This document shows positions 53,629 through 60,932 of a DNA stretch of 64,000 nucleotides, one piece after another (within the stretch, counting starts at the first letter, position 1; each line of letters opens with the position of its first letter). A program made the translations under genes and the position numbers. Source of the DNA: CAJBVG01 sp943371235 (GTDB lineage Bacteria > Bacteroidota > Bacteroidia > Sphingobacteriales > Sphingobacteriaceae); NCBI GenBank assembly GCA_943371235.1, contig CALRTZ010000006.1:1-64000 (forward strand), read 5' to 3'. A model generated the notes under the pieces. That model did no database searches, was not told the origin of the DNA, and was given only the letters and a program-made list of their open reading frames with translations.

Positions 53629-55941
53629 ATGAAGAAATACTTCTTCTATCTAGTTTTTTTATTTGCAATTAACAATCATTTGTTTGCTCAAAATACTTGT
53701 TCGTACACTATGAACATTAAAATTATTGATGAGCAAAATAAAAATGTATTGCCTGGAGTGCTTGTGCGTATTATAAACTTGAATCTCTTGAAAGAGAGTA
53801 ATGAAAAGGGTTTGCTGCGTTTCGATAATTTATGTGAGGGTGAATATGAAATACAAATTTCTTTTTTATCATACCATACCATTACACAATTTATAAAAAT
53901 AAATGGCGACAAATCGTTACTATTCGAACTATCGCCAAGTGTTAAAAACATAGCAAATGTGAATGTTATTACAGAGCGTACAAATACAGAAAGTACTATG
54001 TCTAAAATTGAACTCAAGGGTATAGATTTAGAAAAAACACGTGGACTTTCATTAGCCGATGCATTAAAAGAAATTCCTGGAGTTACCACTTTGCAAACCG
54101 GACCAACTATTAGTAAACCCGTAATACAAGGCATGCACAGTAATCGCATTCTCATCATTAATAACGGCATACGACAAGAAGGCCAGCAATGGGGTGCAGA
54201 GCATGCGCCAGAAATAGATGCCTTTGTTGCAAATAAATTAACGGTTATAAAAGGTGCAGGAAGTATTAAATATGGTGCCGATGCAATTGGCGGAGTAATA
54301 TTGGTAGAGCCTAATGTTTTGCCAGATTCTGCAGGTATACACGGTGAACTAAATTTGGTTGGTATTAGCAATGGCAGGCAAGGTGTGAGTTCTGGAATTG
54401 TTGAAGGGCGATTTAAAAAAATCCCATTGGCATGGAGAGTACAAGGAACCATTAAAAAAGCTGGGAACATAAAAACTCCCGATTACTATTTAGCGAATAG
54501 CGGATTCCAAGAGAAAAACTTTTCGTGGGCAAGTTCATACGAATGGAAAAAAGTTAAAACCGAATTGTTTTACTCTCAATTTAATACAGACATTGGTGTT
54601 TTTAAAGGTGCACATATTGGAAACTTAACAGACTTAGAACGTGCATTTAATTCTAATGAACCAAGTATAAAAGCTGGATTTAATTATGCTATCGATCGCC
54701 CTAGGCAACGTGTAGAACACGAATTGTTTAAATCTAAAACCGATTATTTTATTGATGAAAATTCTAAACTCAGTTTGGTTATAGCACGTCAGTATAATTT
54801 GAGAGATGAGTACGATAAAGATTTGCCACTGAACGATTCGCTTGCTGCATTAAATAAACCAGAATTGCATTACGAAATTACTACTTACACTGCAGACCTG
54901 GCTTACGTTAAACAAATTAATGAAAAACTAAATAGCAGTATTGGAATTAACACCATTCAACAAGTGAATACGTATGAAGGACGTGTTTTTATTCCAAACT
55001 TTGTGAACAATAACTATTCTGTGTATTCCATTCATCAATATAAATTAAAAAAAATTATGTTTGATTTCGGAATTCGTTATGATTATGAATTTTTAAAAAT
55101 TTATAAATTCAATTCTAAAAACGAATTGTACTCACCCGAAAGAAGTTTTAACAATGTGAGTTTTAATTCCGGTTTCGATTATAAAATAAATGAAAACATT
55201 TCATTGCATCTAAACATTGGAACAGCATTTAGAGCACCCAGTGTAAATGAGTTATATGGAAATGGATTGCATCATGGCGAAGGGAAATATATTTACTCGA
55301 ACGAAAATATAAATCCGGAACGTGCAAAGGCAATTATTACTGGTATTGAAATCGATAATTTTAAACGCTTACACGGACACTTTGATGTGTATTATAAATT
55401 AATGGATGGTTATATCTATATGAAACCCGTTTTCCCTGCAACACTTAGCATTCGTGGGGCTTTCCCAAGTTTTCAATACGAACAAAGAGATGCATATTTT
55501 ACCGGTGTGGATGCTTGGTTGCGTTATAGCATTACCGATAAACTTAAATCAACTCATAAGTTAAATATAGTTAGAGCTTACAATTTAAGTGATGGTACCT
55601 ATTTGCCATATATTCCTTCGGATAGAATTGAAAACGGATTAAAATACGAGTTTAATAATTCAACATATTTTAAAGAAAGTAGTATTGATTTGCATGTGTT
55701 ACATGTGGCGAAACAACATAGAGTAGAGCCCCTTTCAGATTATAAAGATCCACCTAATGCATATACCATCTTAAATGCTGATGCAGGAACTAGCATACAC
55801 ATTGGTAAGCAACATTTTGAAATTGGAATGAGTGTAAATAATATTTTGAATACGAGGTATCGTGAGTACATGAATGCCTTTAGGTATTTTACAGATGAAC
55901 CGGGGAGGTCGTTTGTGGTTAGGTTGAAATACCACTTTTGA
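53629..55941 (+). CDS. TonB-dependent outer-membrane receptor
   Basis: The receptor imports a ligand bound at the cell surface. A signal peptide (YLVFLFAINNHLFAQ) precedes a carboxypeptidase-like domain (NVLPGVLVRIINLNLLKESNEKG), then the plug (LADALKEIPGVTTLQTG, RILIINNGIRQEGQQWGAEHAPEID, KYGADAIGGVI) and the beta barrel with a final VRLKYHF. The plug and barrel features resemble ZnuD-like metal or metallophore receptors, and the upstream protein is His-rich, so metal uptake is a reasonable guess. Start is the ATG at 53629, not the TTG before it. The stop codon lies in the first unit of the 7-base tandem array. Confidence 0.9.
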   Translation: MKKYFFYLVFLFAINNHLFAQNTCSYTMNIKIIDEQNKNVLPGVLVRIINLNLLKESNEKGLLRFDNLCEGEYEIQISFLSYHTITQFIKINGDKSLLFELSPSVKNIANVNVITERTNTESTMSKIELKGIDLEKTRGLSLADALKEIPGVTTLQTGPTISKPVIQGMHSNRILIINNGIRQEGQQWGAEHAPEIDAFVANKLTVIKGAGSIKYGADAIGGVILVEPNVLPDSAGIHGELNLVGISNGRQGVSSGIVEGRFKKIPLAWRVQGTIKKAGNIKTPDYYLANSGFQEKNFSWASSYEWKKVKTELFYSQFNTDIGVFKGAHIGNLTDLERAFNSNEPSIKAGFNYAIDRPRQRVEHELFKSKTDYFIDENSKLSLVIARQYNLRDEYDKDLPLNDSLAALNKPELHYEITTYTADLAYVKQINEKLNSSIGINTIQQVNTYEGRVFIPNFVNNNYSVYSIHQYKLKKIMFDFGIRYDYEFLKIYKFNSKNELYSPERSFNNVSFNSGFDYKINENISLHLNIGTAFRAPSVNELYGNGLHHGEGKYIYSNENINPERAKAIITGIEIDNFKRLHGHFDVYYKLMDGYIYMKPVFPATLSIRGAFPSFQYEQRDAYFTGVDAWLRYSITDKLKSTHKLNIVRAYNLSDGTYLPYIPSDRIENGLKYEFNNSTYFKESSIDLHVLHVAKQHRVEPLSDYKDPPNAYTILNADAGTSIHIGKQHFEIGMSVNNILNTRYREYMNAFRYFTDEPGRSFVVRLKYHF

Positions 55942-56016
55942 GTTGTGAGTTGTGAGTTGTGAGTTGTGAGTTGTGAGTTGTGAGTTGTGAGTTGTGAGTT
56001 GTGAGTTGTGAGTTGT
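55940..56016 (+). repeat. Eleven perfect tandem copies of GAGTTGT
   Basis: The 7-base unit GAGTTGT is repeated exactly 11 times with no substitution. The first unit starts at the G of the receptor stop TGA. A run of A and T follows and the lipoprotein gene starts 39 bases later. The identity of all units indicates recent expansion by slippage. Confidence 0.95.
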
Positions 56017-56055
56017 GAAAAAATAAATTTTAATAAATTAATAAACAAATAAAAA

Positions 56056-56631
56056 ATGAAACAAATGAAAAATAACTTAAATAAAATTATATTGATGGCG
56101 TTTGCAATGGCCATAACTGTTAGTGCTTGTAAAAAAGATGACGATGATGTTACGAAACCTTCAGACATTAATGAGGAAGAGTTGATTACTACCATTAAGT
56201 TTTTAGTTACGGATACTGAGAATCCAAGTACACAATATGTATTTCAATACAGAGATGTGGATGGCTTAGGTGGCAATGCTCCTAGTATTGACACCATAAA
56301 ACTAAATGCCGATAAAGTTTACGCGGTAGAAATTTTATTGCTCGATGAAACGAAGACTCCTTTCGATACCATTTCGAATGAAGTACTTGAAGAATCCGCA
56401 GATCATTTATTTATTTTTGAACCTGCTAGTTCGAATCTAAACATTACCATAAATGATTTCGATAATAATACACCTCCACTGCCTCTTGGTTTATTGAGTA
56501 CTTGGAGCACTGGTGCTGCTATTAACTCGAGTTTGAAAGTTAGTTTGAAACATCAACCAGGAATTAAAAACGGAGATCCTACTCGTGGTGAAACGGATAT
56601 TGAAGTGGTGATGCCTTTTAGAATAGAGTAG
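56056..56631 (+). CDS. Small lipoprotein downstream of the TonB receptor
   Basis: A lipoprotein signal (ILMAFAMAITVSACKKDDDD) is followed by about 165 residues of beta-rich sequence: TTIKFLVTDTENPSTQYVFQYRDVDGLGG, KVYAVEILLLDETKTPFDTISNEV, and a final TDIEVVMPFRIE. Similar proteins next to Bacteroidota TonB receptors are labelled type 1 periplasmic-binding-fold, by recollection; the fold is not clear from sequence. It likely helps capture the receptor ligand at the surface. Start codons at 56056 and 56065 are both usable. The array separates it from the receptor, but they probably share an mRNA. Confidence 0.72.
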   Translation: MKQMKNNLNKIILMAFAMAITVSACKKDDDDVTKPSDINEEELITTIKFLVTDTENPSTQYVFQYRDVDGLGGNAPSIDTIKLNADKVYAVEILLLDETKTPFDTISNEVLEESADHLFIFEPASSNLNITINDFDNNTPPLPLGLLSTWSTGAAINSSLKVSLKHQPGIKNGDPTRGETDIEVVMPFRIE

Positions 56632-56632
56632 T

Positions 56633-56722
56633 TAGATGCTAGTCGTTAGTCTTTAGATGGTCTAAAGACTAACGACTAAAATCTAACTATTAAATACTAA
56701 ATTCTAATATCTAAATTCTAAA
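56633..56722. repeat. Inverted hairpin made from 7-base units between lipoprotein and hutH genes
   Basis: Perfect 18-base arms at 56640-56657 and 56661-56678 enclose TGG, extended by GTTAGAT/ATCTAAC. Reading in steps of seven: GTTAGAT, GCTAGTC, GTTAGTC, TTTAGAT, then TCTAAAG, ACTAACG, ACTAAAA, TCTAACT, ATTAAAT, ACTAAAT, TCTAATA, TCTAAAT, TCTAAAG, ACTAGCG. The right part contains the last codons and stop of hutH. It can serve as a two-way terminator. Confidence 0.85.
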
Positions 56723-58202
56723 GACTAGCGACTATAAAATTAAGGGTAGCGTGTATGTCTTCAGACAAATAACGGTCTACGGTATTTCTGCTTACTACTT
56801 TTCTGTACTCAGAAATATATTTTTCGATTTTTGAGGATGACTTTAACGGTCGTCTGAACTCTAATGCCTGAGCGGCATTCATTAATTCTATTGCCAATAC
56901 TCTATTTACATTTTCTACTACTCTGTACAATTTTGTAGCTGCATTTGCACCCATACTTACATGGTCTTCTTGTCCGTTGGATGATACAATTGAATCTACC
57001 GATGCTGGTGTACACAATTGTTTGTTTTCACTAACAATAGAAGCAGCAGTATATTGAGGAATCATAAATCCAGAATTCAGCCCCGGATTCTCTACTAAAA
57101 ATGCTGGTAAGCCTCTTAGTCCTGATATTAATTGATACGTTCTGCGTTCAGATATGTTTGCTAACTCTGCCAATGCAATTGCTAAGAAATCTAAAACCAA
57201 TGCTAAAGGTTGACCGTGAAAATTCCCACCCGAAATAATTTTATCTTCATCAGGGAAAACATTCGGATTATCGGTTACCGAATTTATTTCGGTAGTAACA
57301 ACACTCATTACATAGTTAATCGTGTCCTTGCTTGCGCCGTGCACTTGAGGTACACACCTAAACGAATACGGGTCTTGTACTTGCACTTTTTTCTGTGCTG
57401 CAATTTCGCTGCCTTCTAAATTTTCCAACATTTTTTTTGCAGTTTCTAATTGTCCTGCATGTGGTCTCACTACATGTATCAACTCGTTAAACGCATCTGT
57501 TCTTCCATCAAAGGCGTCTAAAGAAATGGCTGCAAATAAATCTGATTGTGTCGAAATTCTTTTTGCTTGTATTAAACAATACACTGCATAAGCACTCATA
57601 AACTGCGTGCCATTTAACAATGCTAATCCTTCTTTAGATTGTAAATGAATTTCGTCCCAGTTAAATTTCTTTAGCAACTCTGCACCTGCAATTCTTTCAT
57701 TCTTATACTCCACTTCACCCATACCAATTAGTGGCAAAGATAAATGTGCCAAAGGAGCTAAATCGCCCGATGCACCTAAAGAACCTTTGGTATAAATAAC
57801 AGGTAAAATATCATTATTGTAAAAATCAATTAATCGTTGAACCGTTTTTAATTGCACACCAGAGTGGCCATAAGAAAGCGATTGTATTTTTAGCAACAAC
57901 ATTAGTTTCACAACAGGCTTTGGCACTTCATCTCCGGTTCCACAAGCATGCGACATTACCAAGTTTTTTTGTAATTGCTCTAAATCGTTGTTGTTTATTT
58001 TCACATCGCATAAAGAACCGAAACCTGTGTTTATTCCATACACAGGGTCGCTGCTTGCAGCCATTCTATCGTCTAAATATTTTCTGCACTTGTTAATTTT
58101 GTCAACTGCTTCTTCTGATAAAGTTAAGCTGTATTGCTTCGCAATTATCTCTTCTATTTTTTCTATGGATAGATGAGCTGAACTGATAGCATGATGGGCC
58201 AT
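56718..58202 (-). CDS. hutH: Histidine ammonia-lyase
   Basis: HutH removes ammonia from histidine to form urocanate. The Ala-Ser-Gly that cyclises into the MIO group is in KGSLGASGDLAPLAHLSLPL, and the tyrosine-bearing region and FHGQPLALVLDFLAIALAEL are typical. Length 494 is normal. The start ATG shares one base with the hisS stop (TAATG), so its translation is coupled to hisS. The 3' end lies in the 7-base array. Confidence 0.96.
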   Translation of the reverse strand: MAHHAISSAHLSIEKIEEIIAKQYSLTLSEEAVDKINKCRKYLDDRMAASSDPVYGINTGFGSLCDVKINNNDLEQLQKNLVMSHACGTGDEVPKPVVKLMLLLKIQSLSYGHSGVQLKTVQRLIDFYNNDILPVIYTKGSLGASGDLAPLAHLSLPLIGMGEVEYKNERIAGAELLKKFNWDEIHLQSKEGLALLNGTQFMSAYAVYCLIQAKRISTQSDLFAAISLDAFDGRTDAFNELIHVVRPHAGQLETAKKMLENLEGSEIAAQKKVQVQDPYSFRCVPQVHGASKDTINYVMSVVTTEINSVTDNPNVFPDEDKIISGGNFHGQPLALVLDFLAIALAELANISERRTYQLISGLRGLPAFLVENPGLNSGFMIPQYTAASIVSENKQLCTPASVDSIVSSNGQEDHVSMGANAATKLYRVVENVNRVLAIELMNAAQALEFRRPLKSSSKIEKYISEYRKVVSRNTVDRYLSEDIHATLNFIVASL

Positions 58203-59563
58203 TATAATTGGGTTAGTATTTGTTCTATAGTTAATTTTTGTTGCTCGCCTGTTTCCATATTTTTGAAACTAAGCAAACCTGTTTGCATCTCTTCGTCGCC
58301 AATTACAATCACAAACGGAATTTTTTTATCGTTTGCATATTTCATTTGCTTTTGCATTTTGCTGATGTTCGGATATAATTCTGATGAGATCTCGGCGTTG
58401 CGAATTTTTTGCAAAACTGGCAATGCATACCTAAATGCTTTTTCATCAAAATGTGTAATTAACACTTTAGAACTTGCAATTGTATTTTCAGGGAATAAAT
58501 TCAATTCCTCCATTACATCGTAAATACGATCGGCACCGAATGAAACGCCAACTCCTGTTAAGTTTTTCAAGCCAAACATTCCTGTTAAATCGTCGTACCT
58601 GCCTCCGCCACCAATACTTCCCATCGATACCTCATTTGTTTTTACTTCGAAAATTGCGCCGGTATAATAATTCAAGCCACGAGCAAGGGTAATGTCTAAA
58701 ATCAATTTTGCTTTTTGTAAATTGAATATCTTGAAATAATTAAAAACAATTTCTAATTCTTCTATTCCCTTTTTACCTATTTCAGAATTGTTTAATATCT
58801 TTTTTAACGATGATATTTTTTCTTCGTTGTTGCCACTTAATAAAATGATTGGCTCTAATATTTGTAAATCCTTTTCAACAAATCCTTTTTCCAATAATTC
58901 TTTCTTCACTCCATCAAACCCAATTTTATCAAGCTTATCAATTGCAACCGTCATGTCAATTAACAACTCCGGTTTGCCAATTAATTCAGAAATTCCTGCT
59001 AAAATTTTTCTGTTATTTATTCTTACTTCAAAATCGTTAAAACCTAGTTTGCTTAATGCTTCATCATATATCAATACAAACTCTGCTTCGTTCAATAAAG
59101 ATTCACTGCCAACCACATCGGCATCGCATTGGTAGAATTCTCTGTATCTACCCTTCTGCGGACGGTCGGCTCTCCATACAGGTTGTATTTGGTAACGTTT
59201 AAATGGTAAGGTAATTTCATTCTGATGCATTACAACGTAACGAGCAAAAGGAACTGTTAAATCATATCGTAATGCTTTCTCAGAAATTTCGAATGTTAAC
59301 CCTTTTGAATTTTTTGAGTTTAACTTTTCCTCAGAAGCTTTCGACAAATAATCGCCTGAATTTAAAATTTTAAATATCAACTGATCACCTTCCTCCCCAT
59401 ACTTGCCGGTAAGAGTGCTAAGATTTTCCATCGTAGGTGTTTCAATCGGTTGATAGCCGTATTTCTTAAACACATTACGTATGGCATCGAAAATATAATT
59501 ACGCTTCGTTACTTCTATCGGCGAAAAATCTCTGGTGCCTTTAGGGATACTGGGTTTGCTCAT
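58202..59563 (-). CDS. hisS: Histidyl-tRNA synthetase
   Basis: The enzyme charges tRNA-His. Class II motifs are visible: KGTRDFSPIEV at the start, motif 2 with FQIQPVWRADRPQKGRYREFYQCDAD, the histidine-binding LARGLNYYTGAIFE and GGGGRYDDLTGMFG, then a C-terminal anticodon domain (KVLITHFDEKAF). Length 453. It is followed directly by hutH, an unusual partner that links histidine charging with histidine breakdown on one mRNA. A TATATTTG box ends 4 bases before the ATG. Confidence 0.97.
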   Translation of the reverse strand: MSKPSIPKGTRDFSPIEVTKRNYIFDAIRNVFKKYGYQPIETPTMENLSTLTGKYGEEGDQLIFKILNSGDYLSKASEEKLNSKNSKGLTFEISEKALRYDLTVPFARYVVMHQNEITLPFKRYQIQPVWRADRPQKGRYREFYQCDADVVGSESLLNEAEFVLIYDEALSKLGFNDFEVRINNRKILAGISELIGKPELLIDMTVAIDKLDKIGFDGVKKELLEKGFVEKDLQILEPIILLSGNNEEKISSLKKILNNSEIGKKGIEELEIVFNYFKIFNLQKAKLILDITLARGLNYYTGAIFEVKTNEVSMGSIGGGGRYDDLTGMFGLKNLTGVGVSFGADRIYDVMEELNLFPENTIASSKVLITHFDEKAFRYALPVLQKIRNAEISSELYPNISKMQKQMKYANDKKIPFVIVIGDEEMQTGLLSFKNMETGEQQKLTIEQILTQL

Positions 59564-59567
59564 AGGG

Positions 59568-59635
59568 CAAATATAATTATAATTGTAAATTGTGAATGCT
59601 GAATGGTGAATGAAGTAGCGGGTAGCGGGTATGGA
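59568..59635 (-). promoter_or_regulatory. TATATTTG box abutting hisS, with 7-base repeats upstream
   Basis: TATATTTG on the minus strand (59568-59575) ends 4 bases before the hisS ATG, which implies a nearly leaderless mRNA if used. Upstream, 59583-59610 reads on the plus strand as TTGTAAA, TTGTGAA, TGCTGAA, TGGTGAA, and 59615-59642 as GTAGCGG, GTAGCGG, GTATGGA, GTAGCGA, two different 7-base arrays in series. The expected -33 TTG is not seen. Confidence 0.45.
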
Positions 59636-59665
59636 GTAGCGATTTTGAGTAGGAGTGCCTTGTTT

Positions 59666-60130
59666 TTAGGTAGTTTTAGTAGATAAGTCGCTTAAAATTA
59701 GCTCACAAGTTTTCTCAATTTCTTTAAATACGGGTTCAAATAAGGCGTCGTCGTACCATGGGTCTTGCACTCCGCGATTCATACCTGGCTCTAGCCTATT
59801 TAAAAATAGTTCTACCTTATCAATATCCGATTGGTTTCGAGCAAGCTTTATTATATTTTGATAATTGCTTGCATCCATCGCAAAAATGTAATCGAACTCA
59901 TCAAAATCAATCGATGAAAATTGTCTTCCACGTAAATCGGAAATATCTACTCCGAACTTTTTAGAAATTTTTTGAGCGCGTTTGTCGGGTGCTTCATTTA
60001 TATGGTAATTGGAAGTCCCTGCAGAGTCTATCTGCCAATTGAGATTGTGTTTTGCTACTAAACTTCGCATTACACCATCAGCAATTGGCGAACGACATAT
60101 ATTTCCTAAACAAACGAATAGGATTTTCAT
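59666..60130 (-). CDS. Low-molecular-weight protein-tyrosine phosphatase
   Basis: The active-site loop CLGNICRS with Cys7 and Arg13 is at the very start, and the general-acid Asp lies in QDPWYDDALFEPVF. Length 154 fits the family, which acts on tyrosine-phosphorylated proteins, often in polysaccharide control. No tyrosine kinase gene is close. It follows the ComA-like gene by 9 bases on the same strand and is probably co-transcribed with it. Confidence 0.94.
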   Translation of the reverse strand: MKILFVCLGNICRSPIADGVMRSLVAKHNLNWQIDSAGTSNYHINEAPDKRAQKISKKFGVDISDLRGRQFSSIDFDEFDYIFAMDASNYQNIIKLARNQSDIDKVELFLNRLEPGMNRGVQDPWYDDALFEPVFKEIEKTCELILSDLSTKTT

Positions 60131-60139
60131 TTGTAAAAT

Positions 60140-60901
60140 TTATTTATCTAAAAAATGATGAAAGGTATCACTTCTTAATCCTAGCCTAAGCGTTTCCAAC
60201 GGAATTACTTCATTCGGTGGAATGTTTCCTAAGTTTACATTAGAACCCAATAGTTTTATAAACCAAGTTTGTTGAGCTTTTTGAGGTGCTTCCCAAAGAA
60301 TTTTTTCCGATGGAATTTTAGTTAACAACTCTTGCACCAAGCCTTGGCGTACTTCACCCGAATCTCTATATATTCCGATGTTTCCACTTTCACGTGCTTC
60401 GGCAATTACGTATTGAGAACCTGCCTCTAATTCTGCAGTCATTAATTCTATCCATTGGTATGGAGCCATAATGTTTGCGGCGTCTTTAGAACCAACTTCC
60501 GAAACAACTTTCACATGTTGTTTTAAATCGCGTATGAGTTCGCATTTTTTTGAATGGTCTAAACTTATAGAACCGTCAGAAATTTCTGCCCATTCCATAT
60601 TGTATTTATCCAACACTCTTTTATAGTCTTCGTACTGATCGCGAATGATAAAGGCTTCAAACAATGTACCTCCAAAATAAACAGGAATTCCTGCTTCTCT
60701 GTATATAGCTAATTTTCTATCAAGTACAGGAGTTACGAAAGAGGTAGACCAACCTAGTTTTACAATGTCGACATAAGGACCAGCTACTTCTATGAAATTT
60801 TCTACTTCACGTGTACTCAATCCTTTATCCATCACCATGGTCATGCCATTAGAGCGTGGTTTTGCAGTACGTTCGGGGATTTGTGTTAAATGATAATGCA
60901 T
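60140..60901 (-). CDS. comA: Phosphosulfolactate synthase (ComA family)
   Basis: ComA adds sulfite to phosphoenolpyruvate, forming phosphosulfolactate, the first step of coenzyme M synthesis in methanogens and of sulfolactate in some bacteria. The sequence shows the TIM-barrel family pattern: KPRSNGMTMVMDKGLS, DIVKLGWSTSFVT, PVYFGGTLFEAFIIRDQYEDY, AEISDGSISL, EVGSKDAANIM and a C-terminal LGLRSDTFHHFL. Length 253 is right. Coenzyme M is not expected here; in Bacteroidota the product might feed sulfolactate or cysteate for sulfonolipids, which is inference. ComB and ComC are not in the window. Confidence 0.85.
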   Translation of the reverse strand: MHYHLTQIPERTAKPRSNGMTMVMDKGLSTREVENFIEVAGPYVDIVKLGWSTSFVTPVLDRKLAIYREAGIPVYFGGTLFEAFIIRDQYEDYKRVLDKYNMEWAEISDGSISLDHSKKCELIRDLKQHVKVVSEVGSKDAANIMAPYQWIELMTAELEAGSQYVIAEARESGNIGIYRDSGEVRQGLVQELLTKIPSEKILWEAPQKAQQTWFIKLLGSNVNLGNIPPNEVIPLETLRLGLRSDTFHHFLDK

Positions 60902-60932
60902 ATGTTATTTTGTTACGGCGAAAATAATTCTT

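Noticed and set aside
53688..54470. 260-residue minus-strand frame inside the TonB receptor gene
   Set aside because: Antisense shadow; the plus-strand receptor has signal peptide, plug and barrel motifs over the same bases.
55940..56016. Possible CRISPR array at the GAGTTGT repeats
   Set aside because: The units are 7 bases and directly joined; there are no spacers and no cas genes in the window.
55740..56195. Long minus-strand frame with a repeating Gln-Leu-Thr-Thr-His-Asn-Ser peptide
   Set aside because: It is the complement of the GAGTTGT array plus the ends of two real plus-strand genes.
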